From Bryopsis sp. KO-2023 (lineage: Eukaryota > Chlorophyta > Ulvophyceae > Bryopsidales > Bryopsidaceae), in NCBI GenBank assembly GCA_030272585.1, contig BSYQ01000003.1:248001-312000 (forward strand): DNA of 64,000 nucleotides, read 5' to 3'. Of the stretch, positions 33,190-43,639 are shown piece by piece; the stretch's first letter is position 1, and every line of letters starts with the position of its first letter. The translations under genes and the position numbers were made by a program. Below the pieces are notes generated by a model. That model ran no database searches, had not been told where the DNA came from, and worked only from the letters and a program-made list of their open reading frames with translations.

Positions 33190-34293
33190 AGTGCAATGAA
33201 TAAGCAACAGTTTGCAAATATTGTTTCTTCCTTTTTTTGATTTTTTTGGTTTTTCTTTTTCCTTTTTTTGGCTTTTTTCTTTTATTTTTTTTGTCCTTTA
33301 TTTTTCCTTTTTTTGATTCGAGACTGAGCGTGTTGTATAAATTGTTTTTGTGGAGACGTTGATTGAAGTCCAGACTCTTGTTTATTGCAATGCGACCGAC
33401 AGCTGTAATTCCTGAATTTTTAAGAAACTTTGCTCACACTATGTTTTGAGGAAGGCCATTCCCAATAAAATAGGAAATATGGAGGGTGCATCAAATTTTT
33501 TTTTAGGCGTAGTGGCGAACCCCATGGTCGATCATAGCAACGTTCAAACGGGAGTGGACTGTAAATCAACTGTTTTTTTTTTCAACTTGTAAGCCTGCCA
33601 GTCTTAAAGCGAACATTTTTATATTCTGGTGGAGGTCCCTATTACAACGTTCATCCTGTGAGTTAATCTATTCCCACACAATAAGCCCTTCTGCAAAAAT
33701 GTTACCCCTTGTAAATTCCGAGCCAAAAACGCATATTCCATAAGAGAACTTTCTTTTGTTGATTGATCGAAAAACGTCCGGGGGAAGAAAAAAAAGCCGA
33801 GCGAATTCGCAACCGAAGACGTTTCGAAGAGTCTTGGTACGGAACAGAAACATTCGATGCGCCTCATACTATCAAATCCTCCCCGTTTCCTTCGACGCAT
33901 TCTTCACGTTCACACGCTGGAAAGCCTTTTCGAAACAGCCAGCACCTTCCGGCGGACGTAAGCGCGCGGTTAAGCATGAAGTCATGTGGGCTAAAACGTC
34001 AAGTGGTTATTCGGCGTTCAATTTCTGGGCAACACAGGTGGAATAGCGTCGTGGCGGCGTCGCCCCTGTCACTGAAATATTTGTTTGTGTTTTGTAATCA
34101 TTGATTACCCGTTTGTTGTTGCGGGCTCTGACGAGGCGATCGGGTGTGACCCACTCTAGGACGCACTCCCACTTTACCTCGTTTGATTCTCAGCGAGTTC
34201 TTGTACGTGAGCAGCAGGGGTTTCACTCTCTCTATTTCGTGCTCGACTTTCGAAATTTCGAGGAGGCAAGCGTTTCGTGGAGAGGTGCCAATA
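33190..34293. other. intergenic; T-rich 3' flank and BTB copy E promoter
   Basis: 33230-33320 is an unusually T-rich tract. About 33.34-33.54 kb matches the left sulfatase 3' flank, inverted. From 33.57 kb it shares blocks with the upstream region of copy D. No gene is seen. Confidence 0.45.
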
Positions 34294-35553
34294 ATGGTGA
34301 GAACGAAACGGTAATGCTGAACGACTGAATGTTCAATCAGAGGCGGTTTCCGACTTCGTTTCCGATTGCCTTTCCAACGCCAGGTGTTGGTGGAAAATTA
34401 TGCAGCACATCACCAGATCTCGGCGAAATGCTTCAACGACCCGGAAATGAGCGATGTGGTTTTCGAAGCCAAGAACGGTCAGACTTTTCACTGCGAAAAA
34501 TTCTTTTTGGAGGTGGCCAGTCCCTATTTCAAAAAGCTGTTTTCCTCTGGAAAGTGCGGAGGCTCTTCGAAATTCGTGTCTGCGAAGGACGTGGAGCCCG
34601 CTGCGTTGAAGTGGATTCTGCGAGCGTGTTACACTGGTGACGGTGATTTGGACGACGACAATGTGGTGAGCGTTATGCTGGCGGCAACAATGTACGAGAT
34701 GGATTGGGTGGAAAAAGCTTGCCTGAAGTATTTGAAAAAGGACACAGATGGCCCAGTTGCGACCTTTGAGTACTCCAAGGAAACTGAAAAATGGCAGGAA
34801 TGGAAGGTGCCCCAAACAGGCTGGTATCACATCGTTGCCATGGGAGCAAAAGCTGCTGATGCACCGCCTGATTCCTATCTCTATCAGGCCAAGGGTGGGG
34901 AGGGTGCTGTTATTGGGGCATCTTTTGAGTTGAAGGCTGACGATGTAATCCAGATATTGACAGGGGGGATGTCAAGGATATGGGCCAATGCCAAATATGG
35001 AAACCAATACACTGGTGGTGGAGGAGGGACCTTCGTTGCTGTGAAAACGAAAGAGCCGACTTTGCTTATAGCTGCAGGTGGTGGAGGCAGCATCCATAAT
35101 AATTACTGTGGTTGCGACGCGAGCTTGAGTGAAAATGGCAGCGGTTCGGCATGTTATCCAGGTGGGGAAAATGGAGACAATGGAGTTGGTAGTTCGATTT
35201 ATACTGGTGGTTTGGGATGGAAAGCAGGTCCTGCAGCACTAGCAAAACCGACCACCACAGATGTTCATGACACAGGAGGGTTTGGTGGTGGAGGGGATAT
35301 CGGTGGTGGAGGCGGAGGTTACTCTGGTGGTGGTAATACTGCCGGTGCTGCAGGTGGCGGAGGGGGTGGTAGTTTCATCGCCTACCAGGGGAGTAATTCT
35401 TGGAGAAAGATCGGCAATTCCAATTATGGGAAGGTTTTCATATGGGGTGGAAAAGAGATTCCTACTGAGGAAGCGTTTTTCTTGAAGCATATCGGAAGCA
35501 TTGATGGAGGGGTTAATGCCGAGGCTATTGATCCTTTGGGGATTTTGGACTGA
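34294..35553 (+). CDS. BTB domain plus ALK-like glycine-rich domain protein (copy E)
   Basis: The ATG at 34294-34296 abuts donor GTGAGA. Exon 2 is 34384-35553 (acceptor AACGCCAG), giving 390 residues. The BTB domain is nearly that of copy D (SDVVFEAKNGQTFHCEKFFL, ACYTGDGDLDDDN). After residue ~115 it is closer to copy C (YLYQAKGGEGAVIGASFEL, LLIAAGGGGS, GCDASLSENGS). This mosaic pattern suggests gene conversion or unequal exchange between family members. It ends IDPLGILD instead of IDSWEILD. The glycine tracts include GGGGDIGGGGGGYSGGG. Confidence 0.9.
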
Positions 35554-36442
35554 AGAGGCAAAATATTCCATTACATGTTTCTTTATGTCTTGCGCACTTG
35601 TCAGATTAAAACCCCCCACAAACGCACAATGGGCGTTTTGTTGAACCCAGGGACAACAAGTTTGAGACCTTTTGGGCAATCCGATATGCTCAGAAGCCAT
35701 CCAGGCGATGCGTTGTGATGCTGTGTTGTTGTGTGCAACAACACAGCAGCATAAAAAAAGATCTCAGCCCTTCAAACCGCCTCACTGCATCCCGGTCTAC
35801 CCGCAAGCCAGCAGGGTAGAGCAAATCTCAGCCCTGTAAGCTGCCTCACTTTGTCCAGTTCTGCCTGCAAGCACACACAGCAATATTAGCACAAAGAAAA
35901 TGGTACGCACACCACACAGCAGTCAAGAGCTGCTCGAAATACCAAACACGAACACAAGCTTCGTGGAGCAAGGTCAGCCAATTGAATTGCAATTCATTTT
36001 AAAGTTACTCAAAAAGTTGGACGCGGGGTCAATGGACGGTTAGCTCAACAACAGGGTTCCCAGGAGAATGGACTCATATGTGGAGTAGCAGTTCCTCAAT
36101 GCGATGGCCTTCACCCAGGGTGGAACACCCCACGATAGTATTGCTCTCACTTGCAAACAAGTGCCTGGTCGCCTATTACCGTCACTTGATGCCAAACGGG
36201 ATCGGAAAAATACAAAGGTCGGAAGACTGAATGTGCGTGAATGGCACCCGCACAGGAAGACTAAATGCTGTAGTGTGCCGAGGAATGGTTAGAGTTGGTT
36301 GCAAAGTCGCGAAATGAGAACCAGAAATGATTTTTCAGAAACTAGCAGGAAAACAATCTCAGCCGCTCGTTGCAATGTACGGTATGGAATGAAATTCCAT
36401 TCCACAACTGTGGATAAAACCAAAGCGCCGACACACAAATTG
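35554..36442. other. intergenic with hairpin and short direct repeat
   Basis: 35719-35748 is a perfect hairpin: arms TGCTGTGTTGTTG and CAACAACACAGCA around loop TGTG. 35760-35880 holds two imperfect copies of a ~65-bp unit beginning ATCTCAGCCCT and containing TGCCTCACT or CGCCTCACT. No gene is seen. Confidence 0.55.
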
Positions 36443-37483
36443 ACCATGAGCAGGCGTCTTTATTTGAGGACACGTGAGGACATTGTCCTCATTTAAGGTC
36501 TTCGACCTGTCCTCATTTCACAAAGTTAAATCCAGTCAGCCGCAGACAAACACGGCCATTTTGCGGGAAGGCGACCCTGCCCACTCACACAGTTTTTGTC
36601 CCTGGGCCCCCACAAGGAAAGGAAAGGTGTTTCGCCCGGCCTCGAAACTGTCCCTTTATTCTGTGGGCACTTCTCACGCCATACTGCGTCGAAAAAATGA
36701 GTCGAACGTCGGGGGTCACCAGCCACCAAAACGACCGTTATATGAAAGTGGGGGAGAATGTTCTGTGCTGTGCTTTCTGACGCTGAGACATAGGTGGAGC
36801 CTTTGTGGACGAAAACGCCTTTCAAGGCTGTCGACCACATTCGTCCACCACAAATGAAGTGAACGAATGTGGTCGACAGTCTTCAAATAGGGGTGGTGGA
36901 AACAATCTGTAAGGTCGTTCTCGCTTCGTTTATGCTACTTGTTTACCGTCTCCACCAAATTGTCGAACAATACCCCGAAGGAAGAAACCCCAGCCTGAGC
37001 ACCCTTGGAATGACAACAACCTCTCGCGTTGAGGCAGATTTCTCCCTAATGAACTACCGTCGAGATGAGTTTTGTAGTGGGCTCAGTGATTTTCTCTTGA
37101 AGGCGTGATGCATGCCAAGCAGTATGAAGCCGTCGCTAAAGCCTTGTAGTTTGATAAAAGAACGTTTTTTGGGTGACTGGGGTGTTTTCGAGATGATATT
37201 TTGGGTGGCAGCTAGTGTTACATCGAGAATTTGGGATATTTTGAGTGGACTATAATATGTAACGGGACGAAGTGGGTCACTTTGCACTCCTGTGAAAGCG
37301 CGCGAGTCGATCACATAAATCGCCTTGCGCCGAAAGATACTTATGTTCGCTTTTCTGTCGTTTTAGCGCCGTTTTTGTCCGCTGTCCTCACACAACCCTC
37401 AAATAAGCCTCACAATGTGTCCTCAAATACCAGAATGAGGACAATGAGGACAGTGTCCTCGATTAAAGACGCCTGACCATGAG
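36443..37483. mobile_element. hAT-like non-autonomous element, 1,025 bp
   Basis: The element is 36451-37475. Its ends are CAGGCGTCTTTATTTGAGG on the left and TCGATTAAAGACGCCTG on the right, inverted repeats matching over the first 12 bases and again over GAGGACAC. It is flanked by the 8-bp direct repeat ACCATGAG (36443-36450 and 37476-37483). CAG termini and 8-bp duplication indicate the hAT superfamily. Several GAGGACA/TGTCCTC motifs lie just inside each end, as expected for subterminal transposase-binding repeats. Interior ORFs are short and show no transposase, so an autonomous relative must supply it. A diverged right-end-like fragment lies at 15.62-15.72 kb. Confidence 0.85.
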
Positions 37484-38042
37484 TTATGATATCCTATGTA
37501 TCCATACCAACACCACGACACTGTCGTGACGACGGTGTCGTGGGAGGACCCCTTTCTACTTGTGAATCCTCCACCTTGAACCAGAAACAAGTGTCTCTGG
37601 TTTTGATGGTAGAAGTGTTATGACAGGACTTGGGCATTTAGACTGTGGGGGGAGGAACAAATAAACAACATCTTGAAGATAGACCATGTCCCAACGTTGA
37701 ACAGTGTGGGAGGAACAGTGCACCACTCTCCACTCTCCAGAATATTTCTCCTACACAATGTAATTGATGTTTGTTTGTTTGTTTGCACCACTCTCCATAA
37801 ATCGTCAGCTCCCCTCTCACGTGAACCCATCAATTTTCAACACCATTTCAATGAACAAACAAAACAAACAAACATCAATTACATCAATCATTTTAATGAA
37901 CTTTGCTCATTTCTATCCAAATTCTCTTGTTTCTGTTGCGTCATCTTTTGCTTGTCGTCGAGTTGGGCGAAACGAAAGACGTTTCCAGGGTGATCTTTCT
38001 CCCCACCCGAAACCAGAAGAAGAAAACACCGCAACATATAAG
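37484..38042. promoter_or_regulatory. LEO1 upstream region with 20-bp inverted repeat
   Basis: Contains the perfect 20-bp inverted repeat ATGTAATTGATGTTTGTTTG (37758-37777) and its complement (37865-37884), about 160 bases before the LEO1 ATG. A shorter imperfect dyad, CACGACAC/GTGTCGTG, lies at about 37511-37539. An ORF opening at 37764 runs in frame into LEO1, but its upstream part is unlike LEO1 N-termini. Confidence 0.45.
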
Positions 38043-41000
38043 ATGTCGGACGACGAAGAGGTGGATTTTCCTGGAGTCGACAGACCATCGACACCTCAAC
38101 GTCCTGACGATGAGGAAGCAGACGACCATGAACCCGGTGCCGACCCCGACGTCGAACCGGAGGCCGACCCGGAGGCCGAACCAGAGGCTGAAGCAGAGGC
38201 TGAAGCAGAAGCTGAACCGGACGCCGACGCCGAGCCCGCGGACGAACCGAAACAACAAGACTCTGAAGATGCGATGTCCGATATATTTGGGTCGTCGTCA
38301 GATGCCGGGACGCCTCGAACGCCAGGCTCTCCAGAAACGCCAGAAGAAAGTGTGGTGCCTCCGAGAGTCAGGATTCTGGAGCCGGAAGTGTGCGGTGCTA
38401 TCGACGAGACTAGGCAAGAAGAGGAAGACGAGGACGGGGAGGTGGTTGCTCGGCCAATTGGGCCCCCTCTGAAGATTTCCGCGCCTCTGACGACTCGACC
38501 TGATAAATCTACTCTAAAATTGGTGAAAATGACGAATTTCGTGGCGATTGAGAAGAGGCCATTCGACCCGAACACCTACAGAAAGGTGGGATCCCTGAAC
38601 AGCTAGCATGTCGATTGAATGCGGTTCGCAGCTTCCAAAAGACTTGTTTGTTAATTTTTGCTGTGTACAGGTAGACCCTGAAAATGAAGCTTTTGGAGAT
38701 CAGGCAGTTGTCCGTTGGCGTGTGAATGAGAATGGAGAAAGAGAATCAAATTCCAGGTGCAACATAAGGCAACAAATTCAGCTGTCTCCCACCCTCATTC
38801 CCAGAAGAGAGGGAATACAAAAGCAAAAAGCGAGTGGCGTAATTGCAGGGCTTCTCCCCCCCCCCCTTGTTTAGCATGGTTTGATGGTGGTTCTGTTTTA
38901 GGTTTGTGAGGTGGGACGATGGCCGATTGAGCTTCTTCATTGGGGAAGAATGTTTCGATGTCGACGAAAGGGATGTCGACAATTCATTCCTGTATTTGAG
39001 ACATCAAAATGTTATGCAGGTGAGATTTATTTTTCTTCCAGTCCGGAAATAATGAATACAAAAAAACATTCACTGGGTTTTTGTTTTTGTTTCCCCAAAA
39101 AATGTGAATATGAATTCACATCAGAATGTCAGAAAAAAAGTCCATCCGCAATATGTGACTGAGGGTCCAAATGAAATTACAATAGAAAAATGGCATTCAA
39201 GTTGTGGATTTGAATCCTTCTCTCGTTTTACTTCCTCCAATTCATTTGTGGGACTTTGTAAATTATCACAAAAAACTTGATTTCTTAAAAAATAATCTTT
39301 CTTGTGGTCTATCCACTGTTGGAATGAGTGGCATTGGCACCACAACCCTGAAATATGACATATGATTCGATCTCTCCCGATTTTTGCAAATATGCATGTA
39401 ATGATTTCTTTGCTTTGTTTAAAATTGAGGAAAATTCATGTCCAGAAATCTTCAAGTTTTTTTAACCCTTTCTTTTCTTCTCTGCATCTTGTCTTTTTTT
39501 TCTAAAAAGAGCATGGGGGGAATTTCCAAAAAGTTTATATTCAGACCGGCGGAAGTAAAGAAGAGGAGGGTGAAAGTTGGAGGTCAAGCCAAAGGTGCGA
39601 AAAGGCAAATGGCGAAAGTTCAAAAAATCACCACCCTCACAGACCCTGCGAAAGAAAAAGAGGAAAAAACACGAAGGGAGGAAGAAAGAATCAGAGATAG
39701 GTGAGTCGACTGCCGAAACCCACCTTTCTTTTTTCCTCAAGGAAAATAATAACCTATGATGACCCATTGTGGGCAATTTTGAAAATTCTGTTTTAAAAAC
39801 TGCATTTTATCGGGAGAAAATGTATCATTTCAAAAAATTGTTCCGAGTCTGGGAAGAAGATCGCTGGTTTTATTCATCTTTATTCACATTGCCAGCTTTG
39901 GTAGGGCAAGAATCAGCTGAATCATCACTGAGTCAATAACGAATAATTTGAGTCCACCCAATGCTTACCATCATTCATATTATTACTGTTAAAATCAATA
40001 ATAATAATAATACCCACAGTACGGCAGCGTTTTTTAACTAGATAATCTGTATGTTTTTAAACTCTCGTATCTCAGTCTCTTTTTTGTTTTACTTGATACA
40101 AGGGAGCTATTGGCAAGAAAACAAAAGAAAGAAATGCAAAAGTATTATGTCCCTCATGCTACGGAGCTGGATGGGGAATACATGGATTCCCCTGAGGGTC
40201 AAGGGGCTGCGGATAACTATAGGGGCAGAGCTCGGCAAAACAGAAGAGAGAGCCTCACCAACAAAAGGCCGCCTTCCAAAAGAGACCCGGTAAAAATCCT
40301 TCACCTGATTTTCTTGCTCCATCTCTTTTCCATTTCGTTGTTTTGATGTGATGGGCGAGAAAATATATTACCTTTGCTACAGAGCCCTTCATGTGTAAAT
40401 AGGATTTTACTTTCCAGTTTCAGTCCTCATAATGACAATTTGAAAGAAAAGAGAAGAAAAATAGAAAAAAAATGTGCAAAGTCTTGTGGATTGTTGAATG
40501 TAGAACATCTTTTTAGTCGTGAATCATGCGCTGGAATTAAGACCTTGCTTTTTGTTTTTAATTTTTCCCCTTTTTCTTCAGGTTGCACACAAGCCCAAGA
40601 AACAAAAGCACGACGATTTCATCGATGAAGGTACCTTGTTCAACCTGTGCAACATACGAGCCTCTGATGCTTTTTCCAACATGTCCCTTTTCCCCGTTTT
40701 TTCAGTTTCAACAACATACCAGCGATCTATTCTCATTTATTGTGGACCCCCCTTCTATAAAGGGCTACGTGGGGGCCTGGAAGATCAAATTTAGAATCAT
40801 ATACTTAAGTATATATTGTACATATATTTGCAAGATTAAGGAGCCATTGACTTAAAATCTGAAGCGAGTGCTATGTTTGGTTGCCTTCTGGAGGTAATTT
40901 TTTTGAATCCTATTTTCGAATCTGTGCATAGGTGAAGAAGCGGAAGAGGATGATGACTATGTGAATGAAGAGGAATTTATGGAGGAGCCCGAATGGAACG

Positions 41001-41582
41001 AAGACGAGGATACAGATCATGGAGACCAGTCAGGTAATTGCTCTTGACAGAAAAAATCACAAGGCTAGTGGGATGCAGAAGAACTCGTGGCAGAAAAATA
41101 ACATGGAACGATTTAAAAGCAAAACAAAAGAAGATATCTCAGGCGATTTGAACATTCCTTTTCCTTCCTGAGCCATAACTGAGGTTCTTATCCAATTGGA
41201 GACATGCAATCTTCCCTTGGGCGCTGAAACACATCAAACAGCTTCAATCCTGATTCAAGAACCTGTCAATTTGGTCATTTGACAGACCTACTACGACTGG
41301 TTTTATTTGTCTGGTTGGTTGTTATCCAGTCTTCCTCAGCAATATTTTTTATCTGAGCTGGGGCATTGCTCGGTTGTTGCAGGTGAGGAGCAAGGCCACC
41401 ATCGACCTGACCAAAGAAAGAGAGCTGTTGAAAAGGAGGCTGATGCTGGTCCAGATTTGCATGGGGCTGAAGAGGATGATGGGGAGGAAGAGTCGGATGA
41501 TGGTGGAATTGGGGTGGTAAACCGGTCCAAGCCCAAGAGAGGGAGGACACTAGTACTCAGTGATGAGGATGACGAAATTTGA
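38043..41582 (+). CDS. LEO1: LEO1, Paf1 transcription-elongation complex subunit
   Basis: Eight exons with continuous phase: 38043-38585, 38671-38756, 38902-39019, 39510-39700, 40103-40289, 40582-40630, 40932-41033 and 41383-41582, giving 491 residues. The acidic N-terminus (MSDDEEVDFPG, then repeats of EPEAEAEAEA) leads to the conserved core: VKMTNFVAIEKRPFDPNTY, VVRWRVNENGERESNSR, FVRWDDGRLSFFIGEECFDV, LYLRHQNVMQ and KKFIFRP, followed by a charged helix (EKEEKTRREEERIRDR). The C-terminus is acidic (LVLSDEDDEI). These are hallmark LEO1 segments. As part of the Paf1 complex it acts in the nucleus on elongating RNA polymerase II and aids histone modification. The stretch between the LYLRHQN and KKFIFRP exons is shorter than in animals, so a small extra exon at 39.02-39.51 kb cannot be excluded. 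Confidence 0.92.
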
Positions 41583-42232
41583 TGGGTGTGTGCTTAGGTT
41601 TAGCTCATTTCGGGTGGGTTTCTTTGGGGTAGGCTTTCAGAGGGGAGTGGTAGATGTAGCTTGAACCAGATCGTGTTTTTGACAGCAGGGGCAAGAAAAA
41701 GGAAAAAAGTTGTTTGCAGAACAAGTGGACCAAAAGTTTGACACATCCACAACAAAACGAAAAGTTCCCACTGCAACAATACTTTTATGTACACCTGCAA
41801 CCTCGACACCACCTTGCTCTCTAGGGATTTGGGCGTTTTAGCGATTTCTCGACATTGCAATTCCATCGTTCTCTTTCAAGTACAGTTCGTTCGCTGTTTC
41901 CGCTAGAATAACGCTCACAGTCTACCAGGGGTAGTGCACGTGGCTAGAATTTAAATGGTGCGGACAACGTCGACCTCTGAACGCAACCTCCAGTCCTTCG
42001 GAGTGTAATTCCTCGTCAAAAAAGTTGCACTGGACGTATACAACCGTTCTCCTGAGGATGGAACCTCCAAAGAATTGTCAAGAGAGGCTGTCGCCTCCGC
42101 TGAAAGGTGCAAACCGGCGCAACCACTCCACTGCAAAACGCAAGCTTCGAGAGGTCAGGCCAGCAGCCGCCACAAGGTCATATTTGAGTGCTTCTCTGGT
42201 GGAAACCGACCGCAGCGACAGGCCGCTGAAAA
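41583..42232. other. intergenic, no gene seen
   Basis: LEO1 3' flank and 5' flank of BTB copy F. Short ORFs on both strands show no domain. Confidence 0.4.
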
Positions 42233-43639
42233 ATGGTAACGAGAGAATGAGCGGTAGCTCATCCCAATTGGCAGCTGCGAGCTGAATGGTAGCCTGCTGG
42301 TTGCTCAATACTTCGTTCTCTGTGTTTGTGAGGACAGGTGCTGCTGGAGAATTATGCGGCGCATACCCAGAGATGGCTGGAATGCTTCAACGACTCGAGA
42401 ATGAGTGACGTGATCTTGGAAGCCAAGGACGGCCAGATCTTCCATTGCCACACACTCGTGCTGGCCGTTTCCAGTCCACATTTCGAAAAACTGTTCTTCA
42501 CTGGAGAGCGCGGAGGTCCAAGAAGATTCGTCGAGGCGAAAGACGTGGAACCCGGCGCGCTGAAGTGGATTTTGAGAGCATGCTACACGGGGGACGGCAA
42601 CGTGAACGACGAAAACGTCGTCAATGTGATGGTGGCTGCAGGACTGTACGGATTGAAGTGGGCGGAAAAAGGGTGCATGGAGTACATGGAGGAGCACAAG
42701 AGTGCCCCCTCGGCTACCTTCGAGTACTCCAAGGAGAATGAGAAATGGCAGGAGTGGACGGTGCCCCAGACAGGCTGGTATCACATCGTTGCCATCGGGG
42801 CGAAGTCTGCAGATGCACCCAAACCCGATGCCCAGCTTTACAAGGCGAAGGGCGGGCTTGGTGCGATCGTGGGCGCGTCCTTTCAGCTCCAGGCCGGCGA
42901 TGTTATCCGGATCTTGACCGGGGGCATGTCCAGGCTGTGGGTGAATGCCAAGTACCCAAATCACTTCACCGGTGGGGGTGGAGGAACTTTCGTTGCTCTT
43001 AAAAACAAAGAAGCCTTATCCTTGCTTCTAGCTGCCGGAGGTGGGGGCAGCATCCGGAAAAAACAGTATGGGACTGATGCTAATCTGGGTGAAGATGGAA
43101 TTGGTGCTAATCCAAAATGTTTAGGTGGAAAGAATGGAGGAAATGGACAAAGCAATGGATCAAGCATCGGGGGTCTTGGGTGGAAAGCAGGGCCTGTGGC
43201 TCTGGCAAAACCGAGAACTTCTGCGGATAATGACAATGGGGGTTTTGGCGGGGGAGGGGCCGCCGGTGGGGGAGGTGGAGGCTACTCTGGAGGCAGTGCT
43301 CAATATCTTGATGCTGGAGGTGGTGGGGGTGGGAGCTATATTGCACCCAAGGCCATGAATACTTGGATGAGGGTTGGAAGCTTTGGGCATGGAAAAGTTT
43401 ACATTTGGAGTGGGGAAAAAATCCCAGTGAAAGAGAATTTCTTTATGAAACAACTGGGTGGAACAAGTGAAAAAGTACCAGCCAAGGGGAACACAAGTCA
43501 GACAGATGATGGCCAATTTTGTAGGCAACCTGAAGAGAAAGAGAAGAGGCCTCATGGAAGCTTTTTTCAGAAAAGTGCCAAGGCATTTTTCAAATTGAAG
43601 CTGAGAATTGGACACCTGAAAAGGCGAACCCATAAATAA
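42233..43639 (+). CDS. BTB domain plus ALK-like glycine-rich domain protein (copy F) with basic tail
   Basis: The ATG at 42233-42235 abuts donor GTAACG. Exon 2 is 42338-43639 (acceptor GAGGACAG), giving 434 residues, the longest of the family. BTB: SDVILEAKDGQIFHCHTLVL, SPHFEKLF, ILRACYTGDGNVNDEN and AGLYGLKW. Glycine-rich domain: TVPQTGWYHIVAIGAKSAD, GGLGAIVGASFQL, DVIRILTGG, GGGGGTFVALK and LLLAAGGGGSI. After KQLGGTSEK it does not end in SWEILD. It runs into a basic extension (EEKEKRPHGSFFQKSA, RIGHLKRRTHK). Codons in the BTB part end in C or G more often than in the other copies. It lies outside the inverted duplication, and its sequence is more diverged, so it is an older paralogue. Confidence 0.88.

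Noticed and set aside
37764-38042. Longer N-terminus for LEO1 from the ATG at 37764
   Set aside because: The extra sequence is unlike any LEO1, overlaps the inverted repeat, and the MSDDEEVDF start fits the usual acidic N-terminus.
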